Below are positions 23,134 through 33,374 of a stretch of 64,000 nucleotides of DNA, piece by piece. Made by a program: the position numbers and the translations under genes. A model generated the notes under the pieces. That model saw only the letters and a list, made by a program, of their open reading frames with translations. It had not been told where the DNA came from and searched no databases. The stretch covers positions 4,030,001 through 4,094,000 of the forward strand of contig OZ038529.1 of assembly GCA_964036665.1 (NCBI GenBank), written 5' to 3'. Each line of letters starts with the position of its first letter. Position 1 is the stretch's first letter. This DNA comes from Gordius sp. MW1 (lineage: Eukaryota; Nematomorpha; Gordioida; Gordea; Gordiidae).

Positions 23134-23830
23134 GTTAGCGTTAGATTAGATTCCTTAAGTTCCTAAAATTAAGCAGGGTAATCAAGAATCCAAGGCGTTT
23201 AAATGTACTAAGCTAGTTAATTAATTGTTCTATAAATAGCGTAATTACTAAGTTAGATTGCAATTATAAATTAATACTAGGTTTATACTCAACTACCTTC
23301 GTTTATTTTACAACATATAAAGTTGTAACAAATAAATATTCTCGATACCGTAAAACATAACCAATTTCTTAAATAAATATAACTCGCGCTTTTAGAAACA
23401 TTCCCATGTTGTGTGCTTTTTTGCTAATTTTGATATGTAGATAAATTTACCGATTAGTACCTCAGAGCCTCATTGGTTGAATATAAGATACTAAACTAAA
23501 AAGACTGCATAAAATTTGAGAGGACTCTTATTATTTATCAAAGATCTTAAATATGATAGATAAACAAATAAACATACCAACATTGTCGATATGCAAGGCG
23601 ACGTGCAAAGCATTGTTAAAATTAATTTAAAATACTTAAATCTAAAATTTGCCTCTAATTTAATAAGCACGTTATAGTTATAAATTAAAAAAATAACGCA
23701 CCTCGAAAATAAAACGTAGAAAAATGAATGAGTTATGTTTGTTTAAGACTCTGTCCAAATTTGTGGTTCTAAATAGGTGTTCTTTTTCAGCAATGCTTAA
23801 GATTAATAGCTTTTGCTCACTTTCACTTAT
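23134..23830. other. intronic DNA, no feature
   Basis: AT-rich; no coding similarity. It probably includes the unmatched middle of the reverse composite repeat. Confidence 0.35.
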
Positions 23831-24009
23831 CAAGAATATCGTTTTATATTTAATTTTCTTATAATTTCCTCGTCTTTAGGGTATTTTCGCTTTTCTCATA
23901 TTAACAACCTTTGACACCCATTAGTTAAAAAAACCTAAGTATGACCTTTTCCCCTAAAAAAGAATTAGTAATAAATAATTCATTTGGTTAACATCGATAA
24001 TTACTGTAT

Positions 24010-24106
24010 GCTCTCCCCTACAAAGGCCTATACCTCTACTTAAATGGTTCCCCGTGCCGCTACAAAGGCTGGCTCTACTAATGTGAGTTCGAATCCCGGA
24101 GAGGGC
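24010..24106 (+). other. tRNA-like segment in repeat B, second copy
   Basis: It starts GCTCTCCCCTACAAAGGCC and ends GTGAGTTCGAATCCCGGAGAGGGC, giving an acceptor-like pairing GCTCTCC/GGAGAGGGC and a standard T-arm. The middle is irregular, so not a normal tRNA. Homologous to the minus-strand 11494-11591. Confidence 0.55.
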
Positions 24107-24445
24107 AATTTTTGTTAATTAAATCGAAAATTTGTATTAATAATTAACTAATTATTTTACATTTAATACCCCCCGCCTATAGGCATTATCACCCCTTCCC
24201 ACCTTTCTCGCCCATAAATTGCATAGCAAATATGATACATTTATACGGAGTGTAGATGAGTTCCCCCTTCTCTTCCCTCCTCCCCTTCCCCCTTCCCCCT
24301 TCCCCCTTCCTCCTTCCCACGAGGGCCGAAGGCCCGAGTTTTATTTGATAACATCGAAATTGTATGGATATGCCTTTAAAATAATATACCTATAGTAAAC
24401 TGTAATTACGATCAACCGTTGAATGTATTTATACCATTTCTCTAG

Positions 24446-24700
24446 GGTTATCAGATTCACATGTTATCAGATTCATATGCATAATAGAACGCACTAATTG
24501 GCTACAAGCGTAAAAGTAAATAAGATCACGTGATTTTTGCCACATCGCCATTGGTTATGAACTTTATACAGAACAATTGAACGCGTAGAAGCACTCGTTA
24601 CGAGATTAATAAACAACTGTTACCATTTTCAAGCTAGTGAACCTACAAACAGCTGTAACCATTTTCGAGTTATTTTCATCATTACTTAAGTAAGTAATAA
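24446..24700 (+). repeat. dispersed repeat C, copy 1
   Basis: It starts GGTTATCAGATTCACATG and contains GTAGAACGCACTAATTGGC-type text, CACATCGCCATTGGTTATG and CAACTGTAACCATTTTC. It is highly similar and in the same orientation as 49967-50195. No termini defined. Confidence 0.7.
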
Positions 24701-24741
24701 AAAGTTATTGTTAGTTATAATTTCTTTTTTAAAATTCAGTT

Positions 24742-25245
24742 ATGCCTAGTCTTTCTGCAGATGACATTTATCAATACCTTGCACATAATATCATATCTGA
24801 TAAATTTGATATCCAGCAAAAATTTTATTTAAAAGGAAAACCCTTAGATTTTTTCTTGGATAATAATCTTCTTTACTACAATAGGCCAATAAAAAAATGT
24901 GGAGAACCTACAAGTATTTAATATTAGATTATTGTTTTAAAATATATCCTAGATATATGTTTGAGGGTTCTACTATATGAAGACGAAAAATCCAAATTTG
25001 AAAATAAAATCTTTATCTACAACTTAAAATAAAACATATTGCATGTATCTATCAATATATTACTTCAATGTAGGAATGTGGGAAAACCTAATAGATCTAC
25101 CAATATCCATATTTGAAATAAAATAGGTATGGATATTTGTAACATGCCTTTGACAAAAAATGGGCATTCTTCTATGTTAATCATGATGGACTATTTTTTT
25201 AAATTAGTTCATGCTGTTCCAATGTGGTCACATATTGCTGTATGT
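24742..25245 (+). pseudogene. retroelement integrase fragment
   Basis: A 59-codon frame from ATG (MPSLSADDIYQYLAHNIISD) to TAA resembles the lead-in to an integrase zinc-binding domain (KFYLKGKPLDFFLDNNLLYY). About 210 bp further, MDICNMPLTKNGHSSMLIMM then DYFFKLVHAVPMWSH matches the integrase core around its first catalytic Asp. The two parts are separated by a repeat (about 24960-25115) also found near 50200-50390. Most likely a decayed Ty3-type or integrase-derived gene inside the BTAF1 intron. Confidence 0.6.
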
Positions 25246-25654
25246 ACTCCAAACTTAATATGACCTGCTGTTTATTTGGCTTCCCAAAAGTAAAATATTA
25301 ATTATAAGTTAATTGTTTTTATAGGGACTTATTAAGGTGAACTGGTACAAAGCATTGCTTTACGTCTGTCTATCACTTTCAATCTAATAGTTTAGTCCAG
25401 CAACCAATATCATACCTGGGCTGTCAATTCACCCTCTTATCCACAATTAATTTGAGATATATGTTTTAGCATTATTTTATAAACAATTGTTATAATTTAT
25501 AGGCTCATTGTCTTTATTCCAGATTGTTAATAAAGCTACTTTGCAATGCATAAACATTTGTTTAAATTGTATAAACTCTTTGTAATAATATAACAAGTCA
25601 GATTGACACTTGAATCTGACAATACGTGAATATGATAACCTGACACCTGGGTAG

Positions 25655-25996
25655 TGGAGAAGAAAGGGGCCAAGAGCCCTTGGTATCGCTGATAGTTTGC
25701 CCCTCTAGTTTGGTATACCATTGGTCGGAGGAAATTCAACGATTTTTTCCGCCAACCCTTATGAAACCTCACATTTTAAAGGGTCCATCAATGAGCGACG
25801 ATCAATTCACTAATGCTAGTGGAAACGCGGTTGTTTTGATTTGTAGCTATGAAACGGTGCGTAAACGTGCGGAAGATATTAGGCTTGGCTTTAAAGGAGC
25901 TTCCCTGCAGTATTTGGTCTTAAACGAAGGACATTTCATTAAGAACCCGCTTACAAAATTGACCCTGGCCGTTAAAACCATCCCGGCTAAGCATAG
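25655..25996 (+). pseudogene. BTAF1: BTAF1 exon C, motifs Ia-II, NEGH
   Basis: Open frame from TGGAGAAG to the donor AGGTAGTG. It encodes LVSLIVCPSSLVYHWSEEIQ and later LQYLVLNEGHFIKNPLTKL. The Walker B/motif II of this family is DEGH, whose Asp helps hold Mg-ATP; here the codon is AAC (Asn). If real, the ATPase would be crippled. No frameshift in this exon. Confidence 0.85.
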
Positions 25997-26477
25997 GTAG
26001 TGTAGATTTGTGTAAAGTGTTACTGGATAGTAGTTATTAAATAGTTTGGTAAAAAATGCAATGCTTAAACTCGTTTTCAGGACTTTTTAAATGATAGGTT
26101 TTGCCCGTTTTGTAAAAAAAATTGTTATAGGGATTCAAGCGAGGATAACATGCCCTTTTATATTAAAGAATATACAAATATTTGAAGTTCCGATCAAAAC
26201 AGATAAAAGATTTCGTTCTGAAGGGAGCAACTTTTTGTAAAGTTAAAATTTTACCTAAATGAAATTAATTTATTAATTAAAGTTGTCACCTATCTTTAAA
26301 TTGCACTTTTCTTGACCATCCGTTCATACTTTAGGTTCAACTATACCCATGATTAATTGTAAGTTATATATTATTATTAAGGTTACTTGAATTGAGATTA
26401 ATATCACAAAATCTGTTTAATTTTTTACTTAATTTTTTATCGTGATTATGCCGTAATCACGATAAATTATTTTACAG

Positions 26478-26647
26478 ATTAATACTGAGCGGGACACCCA
26501 TCCAAAATAACGTGGTTGAGTTATGGTCTCGGTTCGACTTCCTCATGCCCGGCTACCTGGGCACCGAAAAACAGTTTAACGCCCGCTACTCGAAACCCAT
26601 ATCTCTAAGCCGCGATGCAAAGCACCAATCTAAAGAATTAGAATCTG
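26478..26647 (+). pseudogene. BTAF1: BTAF1 exon D, motif III
   Basis: Acceptor TTTTACAG, donor TCTGGTATCA, phase-compatible with exons C and E. It encodes LILSGTPIQNNVVELWSRFD then FLMPGYLGTEKQFNARYSKP, near-identical to the family consensus and intact. Confidence 0.88.
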
Positions 26648-27127
26648 GTATCAAGCGATAGCCACGTTTTCGACAATTTTATAATCTAAAAATATTTTAT
26701 ATTCGCAGCATAGTGAAAATATAAATTATATCGTTATTTTGTTGTGTATTTGTTAGAAAGCTCACCATTTTATTTTATGACCGCAATATTGACCCACTCT
26801 ATATTTTAATTTGATTGGCTATTATAGACTTGCAATTTTTAGTGGCATTTGTAGCTGATATGCATAAAACTAAGGGTATGAATAAAGTGAAATAGGATTT
26901 ATTATCGCCTTTAATTAACAAAAAAAATTATCCAATAGGAAAATATCTAAAATTTAAATTATTGTGTCAATAGATTATATTAAGCATTATACTAGGTCGA
27001 TTTGCCACCCCTATTGATTTTCATTCGAATTTATTTCCTGAAATAGCCCGTGCGGTACTTGCTATTTTTATGCATTAAAACTAGTGATGGTGAAGCGCTT
27101 AGCACCAGCGCATGTAGCGCCTCCCAT

Positions 27128-27295
27128 CTACATAGCATAGTCACGTGGAGGCGCTACAGTTATAGCACATAGTCACGTGGAGGCGCTACAGTTATAGCAC
27201 ATAGTCACACGAGGGCGCTAGAGCTGTAGGACATAGTCACACAAGGGCGCTAGAGCTGTGGGATAGTCACATAAGGTGCTAGAGCTATAGCGTGG
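27128..27295 (+). repeat. CATAGTCAC...GGCGCTA tandem repeat
   Basis: Four to five tandem units of about 38 bp with core CATAGTCACGTGGAGGCGCT, drifting to CACACGAGGGCGCTAGAGCT. The repeats are GC-richer than the surrounding BTAF1 intron; the CACGTG motif is in the first units. Confidence 0.75.
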
Positions 27296-27960
27296 CGCTA
27301 TCATTGTTATGATTTTTTATTGTTAAGTAGCATATGCGCACATGTGGTTTAAACTAAGATTATAGGCTAATTTAATTAATAAGCTTAGGCTATCAATAAG
27401 TGACCTAAATTAAGTATGAAAGACGCAGGCATATAAAAAACAAAATCTGGTCTGACGATATATTCATATATTCAAGAAAGTTAATTTCAATCGATCTAAA
27501 AACAAGATTTTTAGATCTGTTATTTCTAATTAATTAATTTTAATATTTATATTTTAGGCTTTTTGTAATAATTTAACCGTATTGAATATAAATTTTGTCC
27601 CTCGTATAGAATACTTTTAAAAGAATTAAACCGTAGTTTTAAAGATTAAAATTCAATTATAAAACGTTATAGTTTTCAAGTAAAAGTATTATAAAACTTA
27701 TATTTAAAAAATTATGAAGAACTAGGCCTGGTTTTATTTTCGAACTAACTTTCTAAATATAAAATCTGAATTAATACAGAATTTATCACTATTTTTCAAG
27801 GAAACGACATTAAGATAATTTAAATAATGCTAAGTTAAGGAATAAGAAAACTTCCGTTCTGCTAAAGCACGCGCTCGGGGAAAGGCCGCATTTAGAACTA
27901 CTAATATTCTTCTCACATGCAATTTTAATACCTAACTAAATTTATGCTTTGTTATGACAG

Positions 27961-28215
27961 CGGTGGTTGCTTTGGGTAATTTGCACAAACAAGTACTGCC
28001 TTTCGTAATGCGTCGCACCAAAGTTCAAGTGCTCTCGGATTTGCCCCCCAAATTAATTCAAGATTACGCCTGTACCTTAACCTGGCTCCAGGCGAATCTA
28101 TACCGCGATTACGTCCTATTAACTAAACAATCTCACCACCACCACCATCAACTAAATAACGATCTTATCAGCAAAGATAACCGTGATAACCCGATACACA
28201 CGTTTAAAGCTTTGC
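27961..28215 (+). pseudogene. BTAF1: BTAF1 exon E, truncated
   Basis: Acceptor TTATGACAG. It encodes LHKQVLPFVMRRTKVQVLSD, LPPKLIQDYACTLTWLQANL, a His run, then HTFKALL. In the family this is followed by xYLRKLCNHP within the helicase core. Here the text switches after CTC to TGAAACTACCGGCCCGATTC, a Helitron-derived repeat, giving an immediate TGA. The break is therefore inside the coding sequence. Confidence 0.85.
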
Positions 28216-28420
28216 TCTGAAACTACCGGCCCGATTCGCGCAGGGCGGCCAGGGGTAAAATAGCTTATTCAGATTCCTAAAATACCTTTTTGTTTTAAAA
28301 ATATCGGACATTTTATTTATAGCATCATGTACAATAATGACGTCAGGAAAGTTAGAATATAAGTAGTAATATGTATTATTTATTTATAGGATGATTAATT
28401 TAATATGATTAAAAATAAAT
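28216..28420 (+). mobile_element. Helitron-type short element fragment (family H)
   Basis: It reads TGAAACTACCGGCCCGATTC, then GGGCGGCCAGGGGTAAAATA and TATAGCATCATGTACAATAA TGACGTCA. The same sequence recurs at 33006-33110 + 38983-39060, 39120-39455, and reversed at 52838-53004, where a Helitron-like 5' end (TCTATATATATAAAG) is preserved. Its left edge is fused to BTAF1 exon E through a CTC(TGAAAC) microhomology. Confidence 0.65.
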
Positions 28421-28985
28421 ATTAGACTTATACATTTTATATATTGAAATGGGGCACGAATTTTATAACGGCATGGATTTTATGCACCCACTATTTTTAG
28501 TATATATTTAATAAGACAAACCAATTTGCTTATAATAATTTGTCAGACTTATTTATTTCTTATTTATATTGTGAAATTTTATGTGATAATTTAAAGGGCA
28601 AGAATTAATGAAATTATGTTGTGTTGTTACTTAAGTAAGCATCATTATTTTTAGTAGTGCTCTAAATGTATATCGTTTCACTTTTACTTTAACGTTTTTT
28701 GTTTACTTTTACCATAATGAGAAGTAGAAACACGCTTATATCGAATCGACCTTCATCTTTTACTGACATTCGCCATCTCACTACATGTTAATGCCATTTT
28801 GTGGAAGTTTTGACATGTAATACAACGGTACGACACTCATTTAAATATAAATATCTCTATGGTAGCTTAGTTTATTAACTTACTTAACTTATTTTGTCGT
28901 TACAATGGTTCTAAGTCTAAAATCGGGTACCTACTTTACTACTGTTTTTTTAAGCACCCTCCCCCCCCAAATGCTAAAAAGTATT
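28421..28985. other. intergenic, no feature
   Basis: AT-rich; a poly-C run at about 28962. Nothing recognisable. Confidence 0.35.
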
Positions 28986-29036
28986 TATTTTATTTTTGCT
29001 ATTCCCTATTATTACCAACATATGCCCGGCGGAAAA

Positions 29037-29560
29037 AAACTTTAAAAAAAATTCTGGTACTACAAAAACCGCAAAGAAGACTAGAGCAGCTGAAACTGCC
29101 GGAAAGCGCAACGCCCGGCTTGCCGCCCTTCGGAATCGAGCCTCCCCGGCGAAAATAGCTGAAACTGGCAAAAAGCGCAACGCCCGGCTTGCCGCCGAAC
29201 GAGCCTCCACGTCGAGAGCAACTGAAACTGCCGGAAAGCGCAACGCCCGGCTGGCCGACCTTCGGAACCGAGCCTCCACATCGAGAGCAGCTGAAACTGC
29301 CGGAATGCGCAACGCCCGGCTGGCCAAAGAGCGGAATCGATCCTCCACGGCGAGAGCAACTGAAACTGGCGAAAAGCGCAACGCCCGGCTAGCCGACCTT
29401 CGGAACCGAGCCTCGACGTCGAGAGCAGCAAACTGGCAGAAAGCGCAACGCTCGGCTGGCATACCTTCGGAACCGAGCCTCGACGTCGAGAGCAACTGAA
29501 ACTGGCGGAAAGCGCAACGCTCGGCTGGCCGACCTTCGGAAGCGAGCCAGGCTTACACGA
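29037..29560 (+). repeat. coding minisatellite of Helitron 1
   Basis: Seven to eight units of about 63-66 bp with core AAGCGCAACGCCCGGCT. The plus frame reads ETAGKRNARLADLRNRAS-type units, a basic coiled-coil-like repeat common at Helitron N-termini. GC content is far above its surroundings; open frames on the other strand here are shadows. Confidence 0.85.
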
Positions 29561-30452
29561 AATAGCTCGGGAGCCAATTTAACCTTAGCCGCTTTCGCGT
29601 ATGATTCGGCGTATGATTACAGACTTCATCCCTCCGTCACAATTGGCAGAATGGATACACTGTGTGTACATTGTCAGGCACTACGGTTCCGCACAGAACC
29701 GGATGCAATGTGTTGTTTGAATGGGAAGGTCAATTTACCACCTCTGGAAGAGCCACCGATCCGCTGTTGAGTTATGTTTCTGGGACATCTCCTGTGTCCA
29801 AACACTTTCTCGAACACATTTCCAATACAACGCTTGCTTTCAAATGACATCGTTTGGAGCAACGCGCATTATTAATGGGTTGTTTCATGCCCACAGTACA
29901 AGGGCAAATTTACCACCTAATTGGGTCCCTTCTCCCGGTACCTGATGCTGCCCACGGCTTTCTTCAAATATATTTCATGGGCGACGCTGAAATTGATCAA
30001 CGGTGCGGGATGCATACCGTTATTCGCCGTGATATAGTCACCGCGTTGCAGCAGTTATTCCACACTAAAAATCATCTGGTTACCCTGTTCAAACTCGCGT
30101 TGGAGCGCATGCCTACTGACGATTACAAGGTCGTTATCAAGGCTGATAGGACGCCACCTGGCAAACATGAAAGACGCTTTAACGCGCCTACGATAGACGA
30201 AGTAGCGATCGTCATGGTTGGAAGCGAATTGAGCTTTGCGATATTATAATAAGCCGAAGAGATGAAACCCTCAAGAACATCGATGCCACGCACAGATCAT
30301 ACGATGCTCTGCAATACCCCATATTGTTTTGCCAAGGAGAGGATGGCTACTACCTAAATCTAATGCGCCACGAGCTCCTACACAAAAAAAGGTAAGCGTG
30401 TTATTTTTTGTGCCCCTATATGATCCGTGTATTTGTCTACTAGGTATCGGCG

Positions 30453-31286
30453 ATGAATTTTTACGCGTATCTGCTAATGGTACGCGCAAACCAACCTAAC
30501 CACATCTTACGGTGCCGGCAACTATTTCACCAAGATGTTGTCGACATGTATGTCAAGATCGTGAGCGAACGCCTCCTTTACATCCGCCTTAATCAGGGAT
30601 TACTTCGGACCGAGCAATATATTCACCTGCGCGATGCCATTGCGAAGGATGGTAACACGTCCGATCTTGGTCGAATGGTCATCCTTCCGGCTACGTATAC
30701 GGGAAGTCCCCGTCACATGCATGAATATACGCAGGACGCGATGTCATATGTACGTAAATTCGGCTGCCCTACTCTGTTTATAACTTTCACCTGCAATCCT
30801 GCCTGGCCCGAAATTGCGGATTTACTGTTGGCGGGCCAGAAACCATCGCATCGTCACGATCTGACCGCCCGTGTTTTCCGCCAAAAACTTCGTTGCCTTA
30901 TTGATCTTATAGCTAAATCTCATATATTCGGGCAAACTACCTGTTGGATGTACTCGATCGAATGGCAGAAAAGAGGGCTACCCCATGCTCATATTCTAAT
31001 TTGGCTCCGAGACACCATTTACCCATCGCAAATAGATAGCATTATTTGTGCAGAACTACCCGATCCGCTAGCCGATCCCGTTTTGATTCCAACTGTTACT
31101 CGGCATATAATTCACGGACCTTGCGGCGGTACAAATAACGCGTCCCCGTGCATGAAAGAAGGTAAATGCTCTAAACGTTATCCGAAACGCCTGATTCAAG
31201 AAACAAAAACTGGCGTCGACGGCTACCCACTATATAGAAGCCGTGCACCCGGCGAGGGAGGTCACACCTGCACAATACAGGTATAA
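30453..31286 (+). pseudogene. Helitron 1 Rep (HUH endonuclease) fragment
   Basis: A 277-codon open frame: LYIRLNQGLLRTEQYIHLRD, then TYTGSPRHMHEYTQDAMSYV, FGCPTLFITFTCNPAWPEI and the metal-binding HUH signature in GLPHAHILIWL. It ends after YPKRLIQETKTGVDGYPLY. The catalytic Tyr segment follows in the next frame (31347-31955: CNSVKSIKYICKYVNKGSDM). Rolling-circle replication initiator; inactive here because of frame breaks. Confidence 0.88.
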
Positions 31287-31346
31287 AATGCCCCAGTCAA
31301 AATTGACAACTGCTGGATAGTCCCTTACTTTCCCCTACTCGCAAAA

Positions 31347-32645
31347 ATGTTCACGGCGCACATAAACGTAGAATACTGCAATTCCGTAAAGTCCATCAAG
31401 TATATCTGCAAATACGTCAACAAAGGCAGCGATATGGCAGTTTTTGGCCTAGCGCGTTCTAACCTGGATGAAATTACTCAATTTCAAATGGGTCGATATA
31501 TCAGCAGCAATGAGGCTGTTTGGCGAATCCTCGCATTCCCCATTCACGAACGTTACCCGCCCGTAGTACATCTCACGGTTCATTTAAAAAATGGCCAGCG
31601 TGTCTACTTCACTCCGGCCACCGCCGTACACAAAGTGGCACACCCCCCTAATACCACATTGACAGCCTTTTTTCAGCTGTGTCAAACGGACGCTTTCGCG
31701 CCAACCCTGCTATACCACGAGGCTCCGAGGTATTACACTAGGAACGGCACTGAAGGTGTTTCAACGGAGAAAACAGGGACCTGTGGTTGCAGGCTATCCG
31801 GACGTCCATGTGGCAGATACTTTGGGACGTATGTATACAATCCATCCCAATCAGGCCGAATGTGTTTATTTGCGCATGCTTCTTCACAATGTCCGAGGCC
31901 CGACATCATTTCAGGCTCTGAAAACGATCTCAGGCACCGTGTGCGCCACGTATAGACAAGCCTGTCTTGAACTCAGCTGCTGGAAAATGACCAGCATTGG
32001 GATACGACCTTAGAGGAAGCGTCGCTTATATGTCTCCCCCACCAACTCCGTAATTTATTTGCGATCATTGTGATCACCTGCGCCCCATCAAATCCAACAG
32101 ACCTGTGGCACCGGCACAAGGAAAGCTTCAGCGAGGACGTTCTTTTGCGCATTCGGAGAGCAAATCCGGCATTAGATATTTCCTATTCCGATGACATCTT
32201 CAACCGTGCTCTTATATTATTGGAGGACCAATGTATGTCTATAAGCAATAAAATTCTATGCCATTTTGGTTTACCTGAACCCCTCCGCACCAGCCATGAT
32301 GTACAACCGAAAGACGTATGGCTCGAACTGCAATACGATGTTACCCATCAGCATAGCATTATACAGGAACGCGAACTAATTTTAACCGTCGACCAAAAAA
32401 CCGCGTACAACACCGTACTGCAGTACGCCTCAACCGGTAACGGCGGTCTGCTTTTCCTTGATGCTCCCTGCGACACTGGTAAAACTTTTCTCCTTAAACT
32501 TTTACTGGCAAAATTTCGCGCCAATAACGAGCTAGGCCTAGCCGTCGCATCATCGGGTATAGCGGCGACGTTACTCGATGGAGGCCGCACGGCGCATTCT
32601 ACTTTCCAGCTCCCCCTAAATTTGCATCAAAAAACCTACCTGTAA
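31347..32645 (+). pseudogene. Helitron 1 Rep end and helicase start
   Basis: Frames 31347-31955, then 31756-32013 and 32070-32645, carry the double-Tyr region, the linker (TISGTVCATYRQACLELSCW) and helicase motif I. The Walker A reads APCDTGKT instead of APGGTGKT, so the Gly before the P-loop core is lost in addition to the frame breaks. Confidence 0.8.
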
Positions 32646-33005
32646 TATCAATCGTAACTCGGGAATTGGGACAGTCCTAAAGACATGCTCAATCATATAT
32701 TGGGATGAATATAAAAAAGCGCCCGAGGCGCTAGATCGTACTCTCAGAGATTTGCGGAAAATTGACTTCCCTATGAGGGGGGGCCTTATTGTTGCTAGCC
32801 GGTGATTTTCGACAAACATTACCTGTTATCCCAAGAGCAACACCGGCTGATGAGCTGGTTGCCTGCCTGAAGGCGTCACATCTTTGATGGAAGTTTACGA
32901 TCCTCACGCTTACTACGAACATGCGCGTGCATTTACTCTCGGATACGTCCTTATTCGCACAACAACTCCTAGCTTTGGGGAACGGTACCTTTCCATTTTC
33001 CCCGA

Positions 33006-33110
33006 GGTGCCCAGGGCGGCCAGGGGTAAAAGTGCTTTTTCAGAATCCTAAAATTCCTTTTAGTTTAAAAAATATCGGACATTTTCCGACAAGTTTCATT
33101 TATAGCATCA
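33006..33110 (+). mobile_element. family H fragment, left of Helitron 2 insertion
   Basis: CAGGGCGGCCAGGGGTAAAA to TTCATTTATAGCATCA. It is interrupted exactly here by Helitron 2 and resumes at 38983 with TATACAATAATGACGTCA. The unbroken version of this junction is present at 39346-39377. Confidence 0.75.
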
Positions 33111-33374
33111 CTAGATGAACCCGGCAAACGTTGTTTTGCCATTTACCCGGGTGTATTAAATTATGTTGGAATTTTAGGGCCTATATGATCATAAAGCGGT
33201 TATTGAAGTATAAATAAAGTTTGATGTCTATATGTTCTACTTCTATTGTTCTATTTCCGTATACAGTGCAACGCCTACGAATACAACATAACGCAATAAT
33301 AAATCAAAAAAGTAACATTTAAAAATGATACCACATAACATACCGCACTAATAATATATTAGCAAGACAGGTGA

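Larger units (their letters stand above)
16187..24345 (-). repeat. composite repeat B, reverse copy, split by LTR element
   Basis: Minus-strand copy of 11131-13537: the ACGGAC/CATAAATTGCATAGCAATT end is at 16187-16390, minisatellite arrays at 16385-17405, the shared TTAGTTAAAAAAACC block at 23920, a tRNA-like segment at 24010-24106, and the GGGCCGAAGGCCCGAGTT hairpin end at 24320-24345. About 6.4 kb between 17.4 and 23.8 kb has no match in the forward copy and includes the LTR retrotransposon. The two copies form an inverted pair around BTAF1 exons A and B. Confidence 0.55.
13810..28215 (+). pseudogene. BTAF1: BTAF1/Mot1 Swi2/Snf2 ATPase, truncated upstream half
   Basis: Five exons (about 13810-13924, 15560-15798, 25655-25996, 26478-26647, 27961-28215) encode, in order, a late HEAT-type segment, the start of the ATPase domain and helicase motifs up to HTFKALL. 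BTAF1/Mot1 is a nuclear ATPase that removes TBP from DNA. Matches are specific to this family: PVLGLMTD, YLVLNEGHFIKNPLTKL, ILSGTPIQNNVVELWSRFDF, LMPGYLGTEKQF, LHKQVLPFVMRRTK. Missing: the long N-terminal HEAT region (no space for it between GLI and 13.8 kb) and an exon with the Walker A Lys. Damage: a one-base loss near 15737, and Asn for Asp in the DEGH box. The last exon is cut mid-domain at 28215 and fused to Helitron sequence. The downstream half is on the minus strand at 56698-58428. The long intron 15.8-25.6 kb is filled by repeats and an LTR element. Confidence 0.85.
28990..33005 (+). mobile_element. autonomous Helitron 1, decayed and 3'-truncated
   Basis: The coding order is that of animal Helitron Rep-helicases: an Arg/Ala-rich repeat N-terminus (29037-29560), a zinc-binding N domain (MDTLCVHCQALRF...MCCLNGKVNLPPL, 29585-29760), a Rep domain with the HUH motif (GLPHAHILIWL, 30970-31010) and the Tyr motif (SIKYICKYVNKGSD, 31395-31430), then a Pif1-type helicase with an altered Walker A (LDAPCDTGKTF, 32460-32490). 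At least six frame breaks separate these parts. Coding stops after ALGNGTFPFSP at 33000, where family H sequence begins. Related C-terminal helicase coding is at 50386-51204. Confidence 0.85.

Noticed and set aside
28974..29577. 173-codon and other minus-strand frames over the Helitron repeats
   Set aside because: Antisense of the Arg/Ala-rich Helitron N-terminal repeat; open only because of the GC-rich periodic codons.
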